NCBI RefSeq assembly: GCF_900116555.1
Contig: NZ_FPAT01000004.1
Span: forward strand, 186,001 to 250,000
DNA from: Actinopolyspora lacussalsi subsp. righensis
Lineage (GTDB): Bacteria > Actinomycetota > Actinomycetes > Mycobacteriales > Pseudonocardiaceae
Direction of reading: 5' to 3'
DNA length: 64,000 nt
Below the pieces are notes generated by a model. The model was given only the letters and a program-made list of their open reading frames with translations, made no database searches and was not told where the DNA came from. The translations under genes and the position numbers were made by a program. Positions 14,932-23,328 of this stretch are shown one piece after another (the stretch's first letter is position 1; each line of letters starts with the position of its first letter).

Positions 14932-15185
14932 CCGGTCACCCGACGCGGCCGAACATCGCCCTGAGCCACGACCCCGAACAACTGGACCGCACCATCCACG
15001 ACATAGCGGCCGGTCGGGCGACCGCCCGGCAGTGCGCCGAGACCGCCTCGGCGCTGCGGCACCTCTCCCACGAACTGAGCGACCACGCCGCCGTACTCGC
15101 CTTCGGCGGCCCGCCACCGAGCGAGCAGCCACCCACCACCGGGACAACTCCCGAGGAACCACGGAAGCGAGAGGATTCCGAATGA
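14928..15185 (+). CDS. small hypothetical protein 4
   Basis: 85 residues from GTG 14928. The core (NIALSHDPEQLDRTIHDIAA, then TARQCAETASALRHLSHEL) is paralogous to the protein at 14126, with a Pro/Thr/Glu-rich tail. It overlaps the following gene by ATGA. Function unknown. Confidence 0.65.
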   Translation: MTGHPTRPNIALSHDPEQLDRTIHDIAAGRATARQCAETASALRHLSHELSDHAAVLAFGGPPPSEQPPTTGTTPEEPRKREDSE

Positions 15186-15598
15186 ACACCCATCCGGTCA
15201 TGCTGCTGGGCACGGCGGTGCTGCTGGTGGGCACCGCGATCGTGCTCGGCGCCTGGGGAAACCGCGTCAGCTACCGTCCCCGCCACGCGGGCGGCAGTGG
15301 TCCCGCCGCCCGACGGCTGGCCGCGCTGCGGCTGGAGGCGTACTTCCGGACGGAGCGACCCGCCGCCGAAGTCATCGGCTGGCCGCTGTGCGACCCGGAC
15401 CGATACCCGCGGCTGTTCGACCTCGCGGCACCGCAACCGGTTTCGCCGCCCGACCCGACGATTCCGGAGCCCGTACAACCGATCCCCGGCGCGACCACCG
15501 GGAACGGAAACCCCTCCGGTGCTCCGGGGAACTCCGGAGCCGAGCATCCCGATCTCGCGCTCCTGCGCCGCGTGCTCGACGGACTCCACCGGCTCTAG
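15182..15598 (+). CDS. small membrane-anchored hypothetical protein
   Basis: 138 residues. The N-terminus is a transmembrane or signal-anchor helix (VMLLGTAVLLVGTAIVLGAW). A basic stretch, a short folded part (FRTERPAAEVIGWPLCDPDR), a Pro-rich linker and the C-terminal helix HPDLALLRRVLDGLHRL follow. The last helix is shared with the product at 14382. Last gene of the small-protein operon; a palindromic hairpin follows at 15644. Confidence 0.6.
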   Translation: MNTHPVMLLGTAVLLVGTAIVLGAWGNRVSYRPRHAGGSGPAARRLAALRLEAYFRTERPAAEVIGWPLCDPDRYPRLFDLAAPQPVSPPDPTIPEPVQPIPGATTGNGNPSGAPGNSGAEHPDLALLRRVLDGLHRL

Positions 15599-15643
15599 GG
15601 CCTTCCGCCGTCACCCCACCCGCACTGCCCGCTCCTGGTTCTC

Positions 15644-15668
15644 GTCAATTTCTCGCGAAATCGTCGCC
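15644..15668. terminator. TTTCTCGCGAAA hairpin, copy 1
   Basis: The palindrome around AATTTCTCGCGAAATCG lies 46 bp after the stop of the small-protein operon. Near-identical copies follow other operons at 16935, 18637 and 54519, with a variant at 18601. Terminator role is inferred from position. Confidence 0.6.
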
Positions 15669-15842
15669 CCGGCCACACGTACGAGGCAAGAAACGGGAAA
15701 AACACTGGGACGAACGGGTAACGCGAGGTCACCGCTTCGGGCAACTCCCCTTCCGACGCTCCTGCCGCGCTGACTACCTTCACAGCGGATAAACGAAGCA
15801 CGGCATCATTCCCCGATTCCTCCCACCGTGGAAGGAGAAAGA

Positions 15843-16688
15843 ATGCCCGCCCCGGAGAAAACCTCCACCGAAACGGAACTGGTACGCGACCCCTGGCTGA
15901 AGCAGTTCCACACCAAACAGGGCACTCCCAGAAGCGGGGACGTCACACGGTACGTGGATTTCAGGTACAGCTGGGTGGACTACTTCGAGCACTGGGAAGC
16001 GTACTACCTCGCCAGGGAGGACTCCGCGGACATCCCCGTCACGGTGCACCTGGAGTTCGACTACCCGGAGCTGATGCTTCCGCCGGGAGCACCCGAGGAC
16101 GCGAAGGTCGTGGACCTCAACGGGTGGGGAAATCAGGGCTACATCCAGCAGGGGATTCCCACCACCAAGGGGGCCCACTACAGGCTCTCGTACTGGGTCG
16201 GGTTCGACATGCACGAGCTCGCCAAGGGCGGGAAGAAGATGGCGGCACGAGGATACGTGCTGGACGGCTACAGCAAAAAGGAGCTGAACGAGAAAACCGT
16301 CACGGTGGTGCACGAGAACGGCACCGTGAACTCCAAGAACAAAAGCCCGAAGCCGAACTGGAAGAAGACCGAGACGACCTTCACCGCGCAGTCGGCACTG
16401 ACCATCATCCGGCTGGTCGACTGGACGGGACCGGAGAAAGATCCCGGAACGAAGCGGGACGGCATTATCGGAGCGGACGTCACGGGAATATCCGTTCGGA
16501 AAGCGGGATCCTCCGACGATGACGATAACCAGGACGACACCGGCAAGGACCGCGAGCAACTGCGCAAGGAACTAGAGGAGTGCAGGAAGAACTGCCAGCG
16601 GAAGGCCGACGACGCCTACCGGGAGGGACGCAAGGATGCCTGGAAGGACGCCTGGAAACGCTACAAGATCAACAAGGGTGACCAATGA
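15843..16688 (+). CDS. hypothetical protein with coiled C-terminus
   Basis: 281 residues; ATG 15843 was chosen because GAAGGAG lies 5 nt before it (a GTG at 15828 is possible). Residues 1-220 look like a single beta-rich domain with many aromatic residues (WLKQFHTKQG, YSWVDYFEHWEAYYLARED, RLSYWVGFDMHELAKGG). A DDDDNQDD linker leads to a charged helix (REQLRKELEECRKNC). No signal peptide. I do not recognise the family. It overlaps the next small gene by ATGA. Confidence 0.65.
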   Translation: MPAPEKTSTETELVRDPWLKQFHTKQGTPRSGDVTRYVDFRYSWVDYFEHWEAYYLAREDSADIPVTVHLEFDYPELMLPPGAPEDAKVVDLNGWGNQGYIQQGIPTTKGAHYRLSYWVGFDMHELAKGGKKMAARGYVLDGYSKKELNEKTVTVVHENGTVNSKNKSPKPNWKKTETTFTAQSALTIIRLVDWTGPEKDPGTKRDGIIGADVTGISVRKAGSSDDDDNQDDTGKDREQLRKELEECRKNCQRKADDAYREGRKDAWKDAWKRYKINKGDQ

Positions 16689-16906
16689 CCACGCCTGACG
16701 ACCTCACCGACCACCGGGAGGACAACGTGTCGAACGAGTACCGTCGCGGACTCGTCGACGGCGAGGAACACGGACAGCGGGACAAGCGCTCGGGTAAGCC
16801 GAAGGAACAGCACCAGCGGGACGGGACGCGCGGCTACCGGGACGGCTACGCCGACGGGTATTCCGACGGCTGGACCCTCGCCCCCGATCCCGAGCAGGGT
16901 GACTGA
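16685..16906 (+). CDS. small hypothetical protein with GY(R/A/S)DG repeats
   Basis: 73 residues, coupled to the previous gene by ATGA. It is highly charged and contains a short repeat, GYRDGYADGYSDGW, near the C-terminus. The upstream protein ends in a similar basic/aromatic style (REGRKDAWKDAWKRY), so the two probably act together. Family unknown. Confidence 0.6.
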   Translation: MTTPDDLTDHREDNVSNEYRRGLVDGEEHGQRDKRSGKPKEQHQRDGTRGYRDGYADGYSDGWTLAPDPEQGD

Positions 16907-16934
16907 TCGGAGCACACGACTCGGGGCGGCGCCT

Positions 16935-16967
16935 GTCCGGTGTCGATTTCTCGCGAAATCGCCGGAC
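16935..16967. terminator. TTTCTCGCGAAA hairpin, copy 2
   Basis: GTCCGG...GATTTC-TCGC-GAAATC...CCGGAC forms a two-part stem starting 29 bp after the stop at 16906. It has the same core as copy 1. Confidence 0.65.
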
Positions 16968-17000
16968 GGGTGGGGGCGCGCACCGAACCGGAAGGTGAGT

Positions 17001-17432
17001 TCAGTCACGAGGCGGGTCGGAGTCCGAGGGCTCGTCGTCCACCGGGGGGTCGGATTCGACGCTGTCGGCCTCACCGCGCAGCTGCGCCCGCAACTGTTCT
17101 TTACGTTCCGAGCGCTCGGCGGCCCGCTCGGCCATGCCCGTGGCCACCCTGCGGCGCAGCCCTGCGAAGACCACCAGGGAAAGCGGCATGGCCACCACCA
17201 CGGCCACGGCCAGCGCCACCAGCAGCGGAACATCGAAAAGCATCAGTACGGCAGCCAGCACGGCGAGCAGTCCGAACCTGGCGACGGTGTAGAGCGTGAT
17301 ATCCCGCGCGAGGTTGCCACCGCGCGGTGGCCGGTCCGCGCCGGAGGTCTCCCGGTCGCGCGGTCCCTCCGGGCCCTCGGGCGTTCCCTGCTGCTGTTGC
17401 TGCACGTCAGCCAGGGTAGAGGACGGCTCCAC
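17001..17432 (-). CDS. DUF4229 membrane protein
   Basis: 143 residues from GTG 17432. Two transmembrane helices (FGLLAVLAAVLMLFDVPLLV and ALAVAVVVAMPLSLVVF) are followed by RRRVATGMAERAAERSERK and an acidic tail. The layout (LARDITLYTVARF then the paired helices) matches DUF4229, an actinobacterial family of unknown function. The N-terminal segment is Gln/Gly-rich. It diverges from bldC. Confidence 0.8.
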   Translation of the reverse strand: MEPSSTLADVQQQQQGTPEGPEGPRDRETSGADRPPRGGNLARDITLYTVARFGLLAVLAAVLMLFDVPLLVALAVAVVVAMPLSLVVFAGLRRRVATGMAERAAERSERKEQLRAQLRGEADSVESDPPVDDEPSDSDPPRD

Positions 17433-17574
17433 GGCACCACGCTCCGCCCGAACCGCACCTTTCGTCCCTTACTTTCCCTTTACCTGGACCCAACGGTTCG
17501 AGTACCTGCCCCCATCAGTGCCAGGATGCGACCGGAATGCCCGGATACCATCCATTCGACCGTGGAGGTCACCA

Positions 17575-17817
17575 GTGACAGCGTCGACCCAACAGATCCC
17601 GCAGAACGGCCAGGACCATCTGCTCACCCCAGGAGAGGTCGCCGCTATGTTCCGGGTTGACCCGAAAACCGTGACCCGCTGGGCCACCGCGGGCCGGATC
17701 GGCTCGATCCGCACGCCGGGCGGACACCGTCGGTTCCGCGAGTCCGAGGTCCGCACGATGCTCGCCGAGCTGACCAACGACGCGGACATGGTCAACGGAA
17801 TCGGCACCGCCCGCTGA
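17575..17817 (+). CDS. bldC: BldC-family developmental regulator
   Basis: 80 residues from GTG 17575 with GGAGGT upstream. The MerR-like DNA-binding domain is nearly the Streptomyces BldC sequence: LLTPGEVAAMFRVDPKTVTR, then WATAGRIGSIRTPGGHRRFR. BldC is a head-to-tail oligomerising regulator of development and secondary metabolism. In mycobacteria the related gene (Rv0500A) lies next to proC; here it is about 32 kb away from proC. Confidence 0.93.
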   Translation: MTASTQQIPQNGQDHLLTPGEVAAMFRVDPKTVTRWATAGRIGSIRTPGGHRRFRESEVRTMLAELTNDADMVNGIGTAR

Positions 17818-17819
17818 CC

Positions 17820-17880
17820 GGAGTTCCCAGTTGATCGGAGTTCCCAGTTGATCGAAATTCCCAGTTGATCGGGGTTCTCC
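17820..17880. repeat. 17-bp tandem direct repeat
   Basis: Three head-to-tail copies of GGAGTTCCCAGTTGATC (17820, 17837, 17854; the third begins GAAA) and a partial fourth (GGGGTTCTCC) directly follow the bldC stop. Confidence 0.85.
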
Positions 17881-18366
17881 GCGCACCCTCCACCGGGTGC
17901 TCACCCGACTAAGGGTGAACGGTGAACCACGGCCCGGCCGAGCCGACGCCTTGCTGTGTGGCAGGGCACGGGGACCGCGAGGCACGAACCTTCGAGGTCA
18001 CGAACCCTGCCGTCCGGCAATGCGACCGGCTCGGCCCCGGCCGCAACCACACCCAGCGTCGCTCCCGGCCACCGAGGCCACTCCGCTCCACCGGGGCGGC
18101 GGCAGGACCGGATTCGCCAGCGGACGACCACCGCCGCGGTCCCGTGCGGCGACCGCCCCCATCCGCGCGACACTCCTCACCGCATCGCGCGATGCTCGGC
18201 ACTCCTACCGGTTTCGCCGACCGGTTATCATGGAACTTCGCACGCCACACGGATCGGACAAATCCCCGCGCCACGGCGAGCGATCCGGCATGCGGCAACG
18301 AACAGCGGGACGAGTCCCCTTAACCGGCGGATCCGCTGCCCCGACGGAACAACGGAGGTGACCACG
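17881..18366. other. non-coding gap after bldC
   Basis: No supported gene. The segment is Pro/Arg-codon rich in every frame and carries no family signature. The last 60 bp lead into the small membrane protein, with GGAGGTGACC as its ribosome site. Confidence 0.4.
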
Positions 18367-18555
18367 ATGGTCTACATCCTGGCGGCAATCGGTGCCATAA
18401 CGCTCGTCGTGCTGCTGTGGCAGGGCTTCGGTCCCATTCGGGAGACGTTGGAGAAGCACACCGAGCAGCCCCAACGCCCAACCGCGCCGGACGACGACCC
18501 CGACTTCCTCCGCCGGATCTCCGAGCAGCAGCGCAAGCCCCGCGACGAGAACTGA
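18367..18555 (+). CDS. small single-pass membrane protein
   Basis: 62 residues with a strong ribosome site (CGGAGGTG). An N-terminal transmembrane helix (MVYILAAIGAITLVVLLWQG) is followed by a charged cytoplasmic tail (PIRETLEKHTEQ, then DPDFLRRISEQQRK). Function unknown. Confidence 0.7.
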   Translation: MVYILAAIGAITLVVLLWQGFGPIRETLEKHTEQPQRPTAPDDDPDFLRRISEQQRKPRDEN

Positions 18556-18600
18556 GGTACCCCGGCCGGTGCCCGTGGCCGGGCTCCGGCCGCTGGGGCC

Positions 18601-18625
18601 GTAAATTTCCCACGAAATTGACGCC
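18601..18625. terminator. diverged TTTC...GAAA hairpin
   Basis: AAATTTCCCACGAAATTGACG, a variant of the recurrent hairpin, 46 bp after the small membrane protein. Confidence 0.5.
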
Positions 18626-18636
18626 ACCCAGTACGG

Positions 18637-18683
18637 CGGTGCGCGGCGCGGGCGGCGTCAATTTCTCGCGAAATCGCCGCGCC
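18637..18683. terminator. TTTCTCGCGAAA hairpin, copy 3
   Basis: A stem of GGCGGCG and ATTTC arms closes on TCGC, with GAAATCGCCGCGCC on the other side. It is almost identical to the copy at 54519, and both stand about 60 bp before a copy of the long-hairpin repeat. Confidence 0.6.
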
Positions 18684-18740
18684 CCTTCGACGCAAAACCG
18701 AACTCCGACCACTCCCGCAGACCGAACTCCCACCACTCAC

Positions 18741-18860
18741 GCAGCCGGCACCGCCGCGGGTTCTCGCGTGCGGCTCTCGCGAGGACACCGGAGACGTTGT
18801 GTAGTAACTACCCGATGTCTCCGGACCCGCAGCGAGAGCCGTGCGCGAGGTTCCGCCAAG
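18741..18860 (+). repeat. long-hairpin interspersed repeat, copy A
   Basis: About 120 bp shared with 54574 (same strand) and 31295/63048 (opposite strand). Diagnostic blocks are CACCGCCGCGGGTTCTCG, GGCTCTCGCGAGGA, the tip GTAGTAACTAC, GCGAGAGCC and GAGGTTCCGCCAAG. Long arms pair with each other. It lies between convergent genes. Confidence 0.85.
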
Positions 18861-18895
18861 CTAGCCCTTCGGCAGCCTGCGAAGTAAACGTCTCG

Positions 18896-20401
18896 TCAGC
18901 CTGCCTGCTGCCTACCGGCGGCGTGCGGGAAGTCGTCGGCGACGGTGGCCGCCAGTTCGAGCAGCGCCAGCCTGGTGGGAGCGGCCAGCTGGTCCAGATC
19001 GACCTCCGCGCCCTCCTCCAGGTGCGGATCGAACGGGATCTTGGACACCGAGCGGCAGCGCGAACCGAAGTGCGCGGCCAGCTTGTCGACGTCGACCTTG
19101 CCGGACCCCGGCCGCACCGAGTTGATGATCGCCACCGAGCGCGACACCAGCTCGCCGTAACCGTGGGCGTCCAGCCAGTCCAGTGTGGCCGAAGCACTGC
19201 GCGCGCCGTCGATGGAGCCCGGCGAGACGATGACGAGCGAGTCCGCGACGTCCAGCACGCCTTTCATCGCGGAGTGCATCAGCCCGGTCCCGCAGTCGGT
19301 GAGCACCACGTTGTAGAAGTGCTCCAGCAGGTCGACGGCGGTGCGGTAGTCGTTCTCGCTGAACGCCTCGGAAACCGCGGGGTCCTGCTCGCTGGCGAGG
19401 ATCTCCAGCCTGCTCGGCCCCTGCGAGGTGTAGGAGCGCACGTCGCTGTACTTGCGGATGCGCTGCGCGTCCCGCAACAGGTGGCGCACCGTCGCGGTGG
19501 TCTCCAGCGGGATCTTCTGGCTCAGCGTCCCACGGTCCGGGTTGGCGTCCACCGCGACCACCCGATCACCGCGCAGCGAGGAGAACGTGGAGCCGAGCGT
19601 GGCGGTGGTCGTGGTCTTGCCGACCCCGCCCTTGAGGCTGAGCATGGCGATCTTGTAGCAGCCGTAGAGCGGCTGGTTGATGCGCGAGATCAGCTCCCTG
19701 CGGTGCACATCCGCCGGGCTCTCGCCCGGGTTGATGGTCTTCCCGCTGGCGAGGTAGACCGCGCGCCGCCAACCCGACTGCGGCGGGCGCTTGGACTGCC
19801 GCAGCAACTGCGCCGAGGACAGGTCCTGCGCGGCGGCGGGGTCCTGCTGTCCGGGCGGCACCTGCTGCGCCCCGGGAACGGCCTGCCCCGGCTGGGGTTG
19901 CTGCCCCGGCTGGGGCTGCTGACCGGGTTGGGGCTGGACCCACTGCTGCCCCGGGGCGGGGGGCTGGTTGGGCGCCTGCTGGCCGGGCGCGTACCCCTGT
20001 GGCGGATAGGGCTGCTGCCCCTGTGCGGCGGCGTACGGCCCGGAGGTGCTCCCCGGAGCCGGATACGGGCCGGAGGGGACGCCGGGCGGCATCTGGTACG
20101 GACCGGACTGCGCCTGGTTCGGGTCACCGCCGGGAACCGGCCTGGGTCCGGAAGCCGCGGGATTGGCGTACGGGTTGACCGCCGGGTTCGGACCGGACTG
20201 GGGGTACTGCCCCGGCGCCTGGTACTGCTGTGCCTGCTCGGGATGGCCTCCCGCGGGCGGGGCGGGAGCGCCGTAGTCGGGGGCGGCGTGCCCCGACTGG
20301 GACGAGCTCTCGGCCGACTCCGCGTTCGGTTCCGCTCCTCCCCCGGCGGGAAACCGTCCCGAATCCTGCCGGGCGTCCGGCTCGTCGTTTCTTCCGGTCA
20401 C
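18896..20401 (-). CDS. MinD/EspI-like P-loop ATPase
   Basis: 501 residues from GTG 20401 (GGAGG upstream). Residues 1-205 are a Pro/Gln/Gly-rich disordered region with PGQQPQ repeats. Residues about 250-490 are a MinD/ParA-type ATPase with the deviant Walker A SLKGGVGKTTTTATLG, Walker B-like VLTDCGTGL and the switch VVAVDANPDRGTLSQ. This architecture is that of EspI and the Rv0530 product of mycobacteria, linked to ESX/type VII secretion or to polar positioning. No ESX genes are in the window. It lies beside the cytochrome c maturation genes, as Rv0530 does. Confidence 0.85.
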   Translation of the reverse strand: MTGRNDEPDARQDSGRFPAGGGAEPNAESAESSSQSGHAAPDYGAPAPPAGGHPEQAQQYQAPGQYPQSGPNPAVNPYANPAASGPRPVPGGDPNQAQSGPYQMPPGVPSGPYPAPGSTSGPYAAAQGQQPYPPQGYAPGQQAPNQPPAPGQQWVQPQPGQQPQPGQQPQPGQAVPGAQQVPPGQQDPAAAQDLSSAQLLRQSKRPPQSGWRRAVYLASGKTINPGESPADVHRRELISRINQPLYGCYKIAMLSLKGGVGKTTTTATLGSTFSSLRGDRVVAVDANPDRGTLSQKIPLETTATVRHLLRDAQRIRKYSDVRSYTSQGPSRLEILASEQDPAVSEAFSENDYRTAVDLLEHFYNVVLTDCGTGLMHSAMKGVLDVADSLVIVSPGSIDGARSASATLDWLDAHGYGELVSRSVAIINSVRPGSGKVDVDKLAAHFGSRCRSVSKIPFDPHLEEGAEVDLDQLAAPTRLALLELAATVADDFPHAAGRQQAG

Positions 20402-20662
20402 CGTTCGAATCCTCCAAGAACGAATCGAGACCTACCCGGCCCGTGTGCACGGTAGTGGCGGAAACTCATCCGGTTCACGGCGGGCGGCCGACGCGGGACC
20501 CCGGCCCGCGCCGTTTCCCGCGGGCCCGCCCGGATCACCGGGCCATACCACAACCGCGATCTTACGGACAATATCCACGATCACGCGAGTACCGGGCCGC
20601 GCGACCGTGAACGCGCCGCCACGGTTCGCCGAAGGGTCACCGACGAGGGAGGAAGCAGCCGG

Positions 20663-21679
20663 TCACAGTCCCGCGTAGGAGTGCAGCCCGGATATCACGA
20701 TGTTGATGAAGAACAGGTTGAAGATCATCACCGCCAGGCCGAAGATGTTGATCCAGGCGGCACGGGTCCCCCGCCATCCCGAGGTCGCCCGTGCGTGCAG
20801 GTAGGCGGCGTAGACGATCCAGGCGATCAACGAGCAGGTCTCCTTGGGGTCCCAGCCCCAGAAGCGCCCCCAAGCCGCCTCCGCCCACATCGCACCCGCG
20901 ATGATCGCGAAGGTCCACACCGGCATGATCAGCACGGTGGCGCGATAGGCGAACCGGTCGAGCACCTGGCTGCTGGGCAGCCGCCCACCGATGCGGCCCT
21001 GTTCGCCCGGATCGTTCTCGCTCCGGAGCCGAACCAGGAAGAGCACGCTGGCGACACCGGCGAACATCAGCACACCGGTGGACACGATCGCGGCGGAGAC
21101 GTGGATCCAGAGCCAGTAGGACTGCAGCGCGGGCTGCAGCTGCGAGGCGGTGGCGTACAGCGCGGTGCCGGAAAGGAACAGCAGCAACGTGGTGGGAAGC
21201 AGCACGAAACCGCCCAGCCCCCGCAGTTTGGGCGCGGTGGTGGGCTTGCGGACGGCGCGGGACTGCCGGTAGAGCACCACCAGCCATGCCACGACCGCGA
21301 CCAGGCAGATCGCCGAGCCGAACTCGTACATGTTGCCCCACGGCGCGCGCCCCACGGCCACACCACGGGTGATCAGCGAGAAGGCCTGCACGAGCACGCC
21401 GAGCACGGTCACGGCCACGGCCATGCCGCCGAACCGCTCCGACCACGGTTTGCGGGGCTCGGGTTCCAACCGACCGACGACCGGCCCCGATCCCGGTTCC
21501 TTGGTGGCTACCCCGCCCGCGCCGACGGTCGCCCGCGCCGGTTCGGCGTTCTCGGCGGCGTTGTCCGTGGCCTTGCCGGAGGCGAACTCGGCGAAGTAGA
21601 GCGACATGGCGAGGATGTAGACCACGACCGAGGTCGCGAACGCCATGTCGCTCAAATCGGACAGTGTCTGGTCGACCAT
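20663..21679 (-). CDS. ccsB: cytochrome c biogenesis protein CcsB/CcsA (haem handling)
   Basis: 338 residues; ATG 21679 overlaps the resB stop as TGATG, and GGAAGGAG precedes it. A multi-helix membrane protein with the haem-binding tryptophan-rich motif WGRFWGWDPKET and conserved histidines in the flanking helices (WIHVSA, AYLHAR). With ResB it forms the system II haem export and ligation complex for c-type cytochromes. The segment after the first helix is longer than usual and polar. M. tuberculosis Rv0529 occupies the same place. Confidence 0.93.
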   Translation of the reverse strand: MVDQTLSDLSDMAFATSVVVYILAMSLYFAEFASGKATDNAAENAEPARATVGAGGVATKEPGSGPVVGRLEPEPRKPWSERFGGMAVAVTVLGVLVQAFSLITRGVAVGRAPWGNMYEFGSAICLVAVVAWLVVLYRQSRAVRKPTTAPKLRGLGGFVLLPTTLLLFLSGTALYATASQLQPALQSYWLWIHVSAAIVSTGVLMFAGVASVLFLVRLRSENDPGEQGRIGGRLPSSQVLDRFAYRATVLIMPVWTFAIIAGAMWAEAAWGRFWGWDPKETCSLIAWIVYAAYLHARATSGWRGTRAAWINIFGLAVMIFNLFFINIVISGLHSYAGL

Positions 21680-23328
21680 CAACTGCTCCTTCCGGGGGAG
21701 TCGGTCCTCGACGAGCCCGCGGTGGTTTCCGCACCGCTTCCGAGCAGCTCGTCGGCCAGCTTGGTGAACTCCTCGCCGTAACCGGCCTGATCGGTTCGCG
21801 CGAGTCCGCCTATCTCGACCGAGGCACCACCGGTGGTGCCCCCGGCGGCGGAAGCGTTCTCGTCGGTGTCGTTCGAACCGGCCGCGAGGGGTTTGATCCG
21901 CAGCCAGATCCGGCGACGCTTGATGCTCAGCGAGGCACCGAGCCCGATAACGATCGCGACGGCGAAGACCAGGACGTAACGCTGGAACGGGTTGTGCGAG
22001 ATCTGCAGGTTCGCCCAGCGCTCCACCCCGTCGAACCGGATGGTGGTGCCGTCGTCCAACCGAACCGTGTCCCCGACGGCCAGGTTCTCGCGGGCGACCC
22101 GGTTCAGCTCACCGGAGTCGATGAGGGACTGGTCCACGCTGAAGATCGACTGCCCCCTGCCGCCCGCGAGCCCGAGCTTGCCCTTGAGCACGTCCACGGC
22201 CACCATCGGATCCCGCAGCGCGGGGAAGCGCGAGCTGAGCACCTTGCCGTCGAGGCTGGCGGTGGGCGCGAACAGCCCGGTGATCGCCAGCTGGTTGTTG
22301 TGCCTGCGCTGTTCGTTCGACATGCCGGGACGGTCGAACTTGGTGGCGCCCTGCGAGAGCATCGTGGTGGTGTCGACCGGCTGCCACTGCGTCTTCTTGG
22401 TCCGCTGGGTGCCGTCCGGGAAGGTGACGGTGAAGATCGGGGTGTAGCCGTTGCCCGTCAGGTAGACGCGGTCGCCCGCCGTGCGCAGCGGGTTGTTGAC
22501 CCGCAGGTCGTGGGACTTCCAGTCGCCGTTGTCGAGTGCCTCGCCGGCCTGGTACTCGATGTCGGCGTGGAACCGCTCGGGCTGGCCGGAGTGCAGGTAG
22601 CGCACGTCGAAGTCGTTGAGCCGCACGCAGAACGGGCTCAGGTTCGTGCCGTCGACCGTCAGGCCCGCGTCGAAGGAGTCGTAGTTGAAGGTTCCCGAGT
22701 TGCAGAAACCCTCGTCGCCGACCTTCACGATCTTCTGGCCCTCGTAGCGCATCAGCTGGTCACCGCCGACGGTGATCAGCAGTCCCACCAGCGCGAAGTG
22801 GAACACGAGGTTGCCCGCCTCGCGCAGGTAGCCGCGCTCGGCGCTGAACGTGCGGGTGCCGTCCTCCGCCGTGCTCTCGGCCACGCGCCAGCGCCGCAGC
22901 CTGCGGCGCGTGAAGTCGGACATCTCGTCCGGCGAGAGCGAGACGGTACCGGCGGCGTGGTGCGGCATCCGCTCGAGGTTGCGCGGGGTACGCACCGGAC
23001 GCGCACGCAGCTGTCGCAGGTACTCCGCGCTGCGCGGGACCAGACACCCGATCAACGAGACGAACAGCAGCACGTAGATCGCGGCGAACCACACCGAGCT
23101 GAACACGTTGAACGCGCCGATGGAGTCGAGAACCTTCGCCCAGGTGGGGTGGTTGTCGTAGAACGTCTCGACGTTCCGGCGGTTCAGCGACCACTGCGGC
23201 AGCAACGCGCCGGGAAGCGCCGCGAGCGCCAGCAGGAACAGCAGCACCAGTGCGGTGCGCATCGAGGTGAGCCCACGCCAGGTGTTGCGCAGGAAGGCCA
23301 GGACTCGCCGGGGAACCGAAGTGTTCAT
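21679..23328 (-). CDS. resB: cytochrome c biogenesis protein ResB
   Basis: 549 residues; ATG 23328 overlaps the ccdA stop (ATGA). ResB features are three N-terminal helices (SMRTALVLLFLLALAALPGA, VWFAAIYVLLFVSLIGC, NLVFHFALVGLLITVGG), a large outer domain and a last helix (YVLVFAVAIVIGLGASLSIK). It partners CcsB in haem delivery. The tail after residue 500 is Gly/Ser-rich and disordered. Confidence 0.93.
   Translation of the reverse strand: MNTSVPRRVLAFLRNTWRGLTSMRTALVLLFLLALAALPGALLPQWSLNRRNVETFYDNHPTWAKVLDSIGAFNVFSSVWFAAIYVLLFVSLIGCLVPRSAEYLRQLRARPVRTPRNLERMPHHAAGTVSLSPDEMSDFTRRRLRRWRVAESTAEDGTRTFSAERGYLREAGNLVFHFALVGLLITVGGDQLMRYEGQKIVKVGDEGFCNSGTFNYDSFDAGLTVDGTNLSPFCVRLNDFDVRYLHSGQPERFHADIEYQAGEALDNGDWKSHDLRVNNPLRTAGDRVYLTGNGYTPIFTVTFPDGTQRTKKTQWQPVDTTTMLSQGATKFDRPGMSNEQRRHNNQLAITGLFAPTASLDGKVLSSRFPALRDPMVAVDVLKGKLGLAGGRGQSIFSVDQSLIDSGELNRVARENLAVGDTVRLDDGTTIRFDGVERWANLQISHNPFQRYVLVFAVAIVIGLGASLSIKRRRIWLRIKPLAAGSNDTDENASAAGGTTGGASVEIGGLARTDQAGYGEEFTKLADELLGSGAETTAGSSRTDSPGRSS

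Noticed and set aside
18797-20455. Rightward 552-codon frame opposite the MinD-like gene
   Set aside because: High-GC third-position antisense frame; the leftward gene has a complete P-loop ATPase signature.
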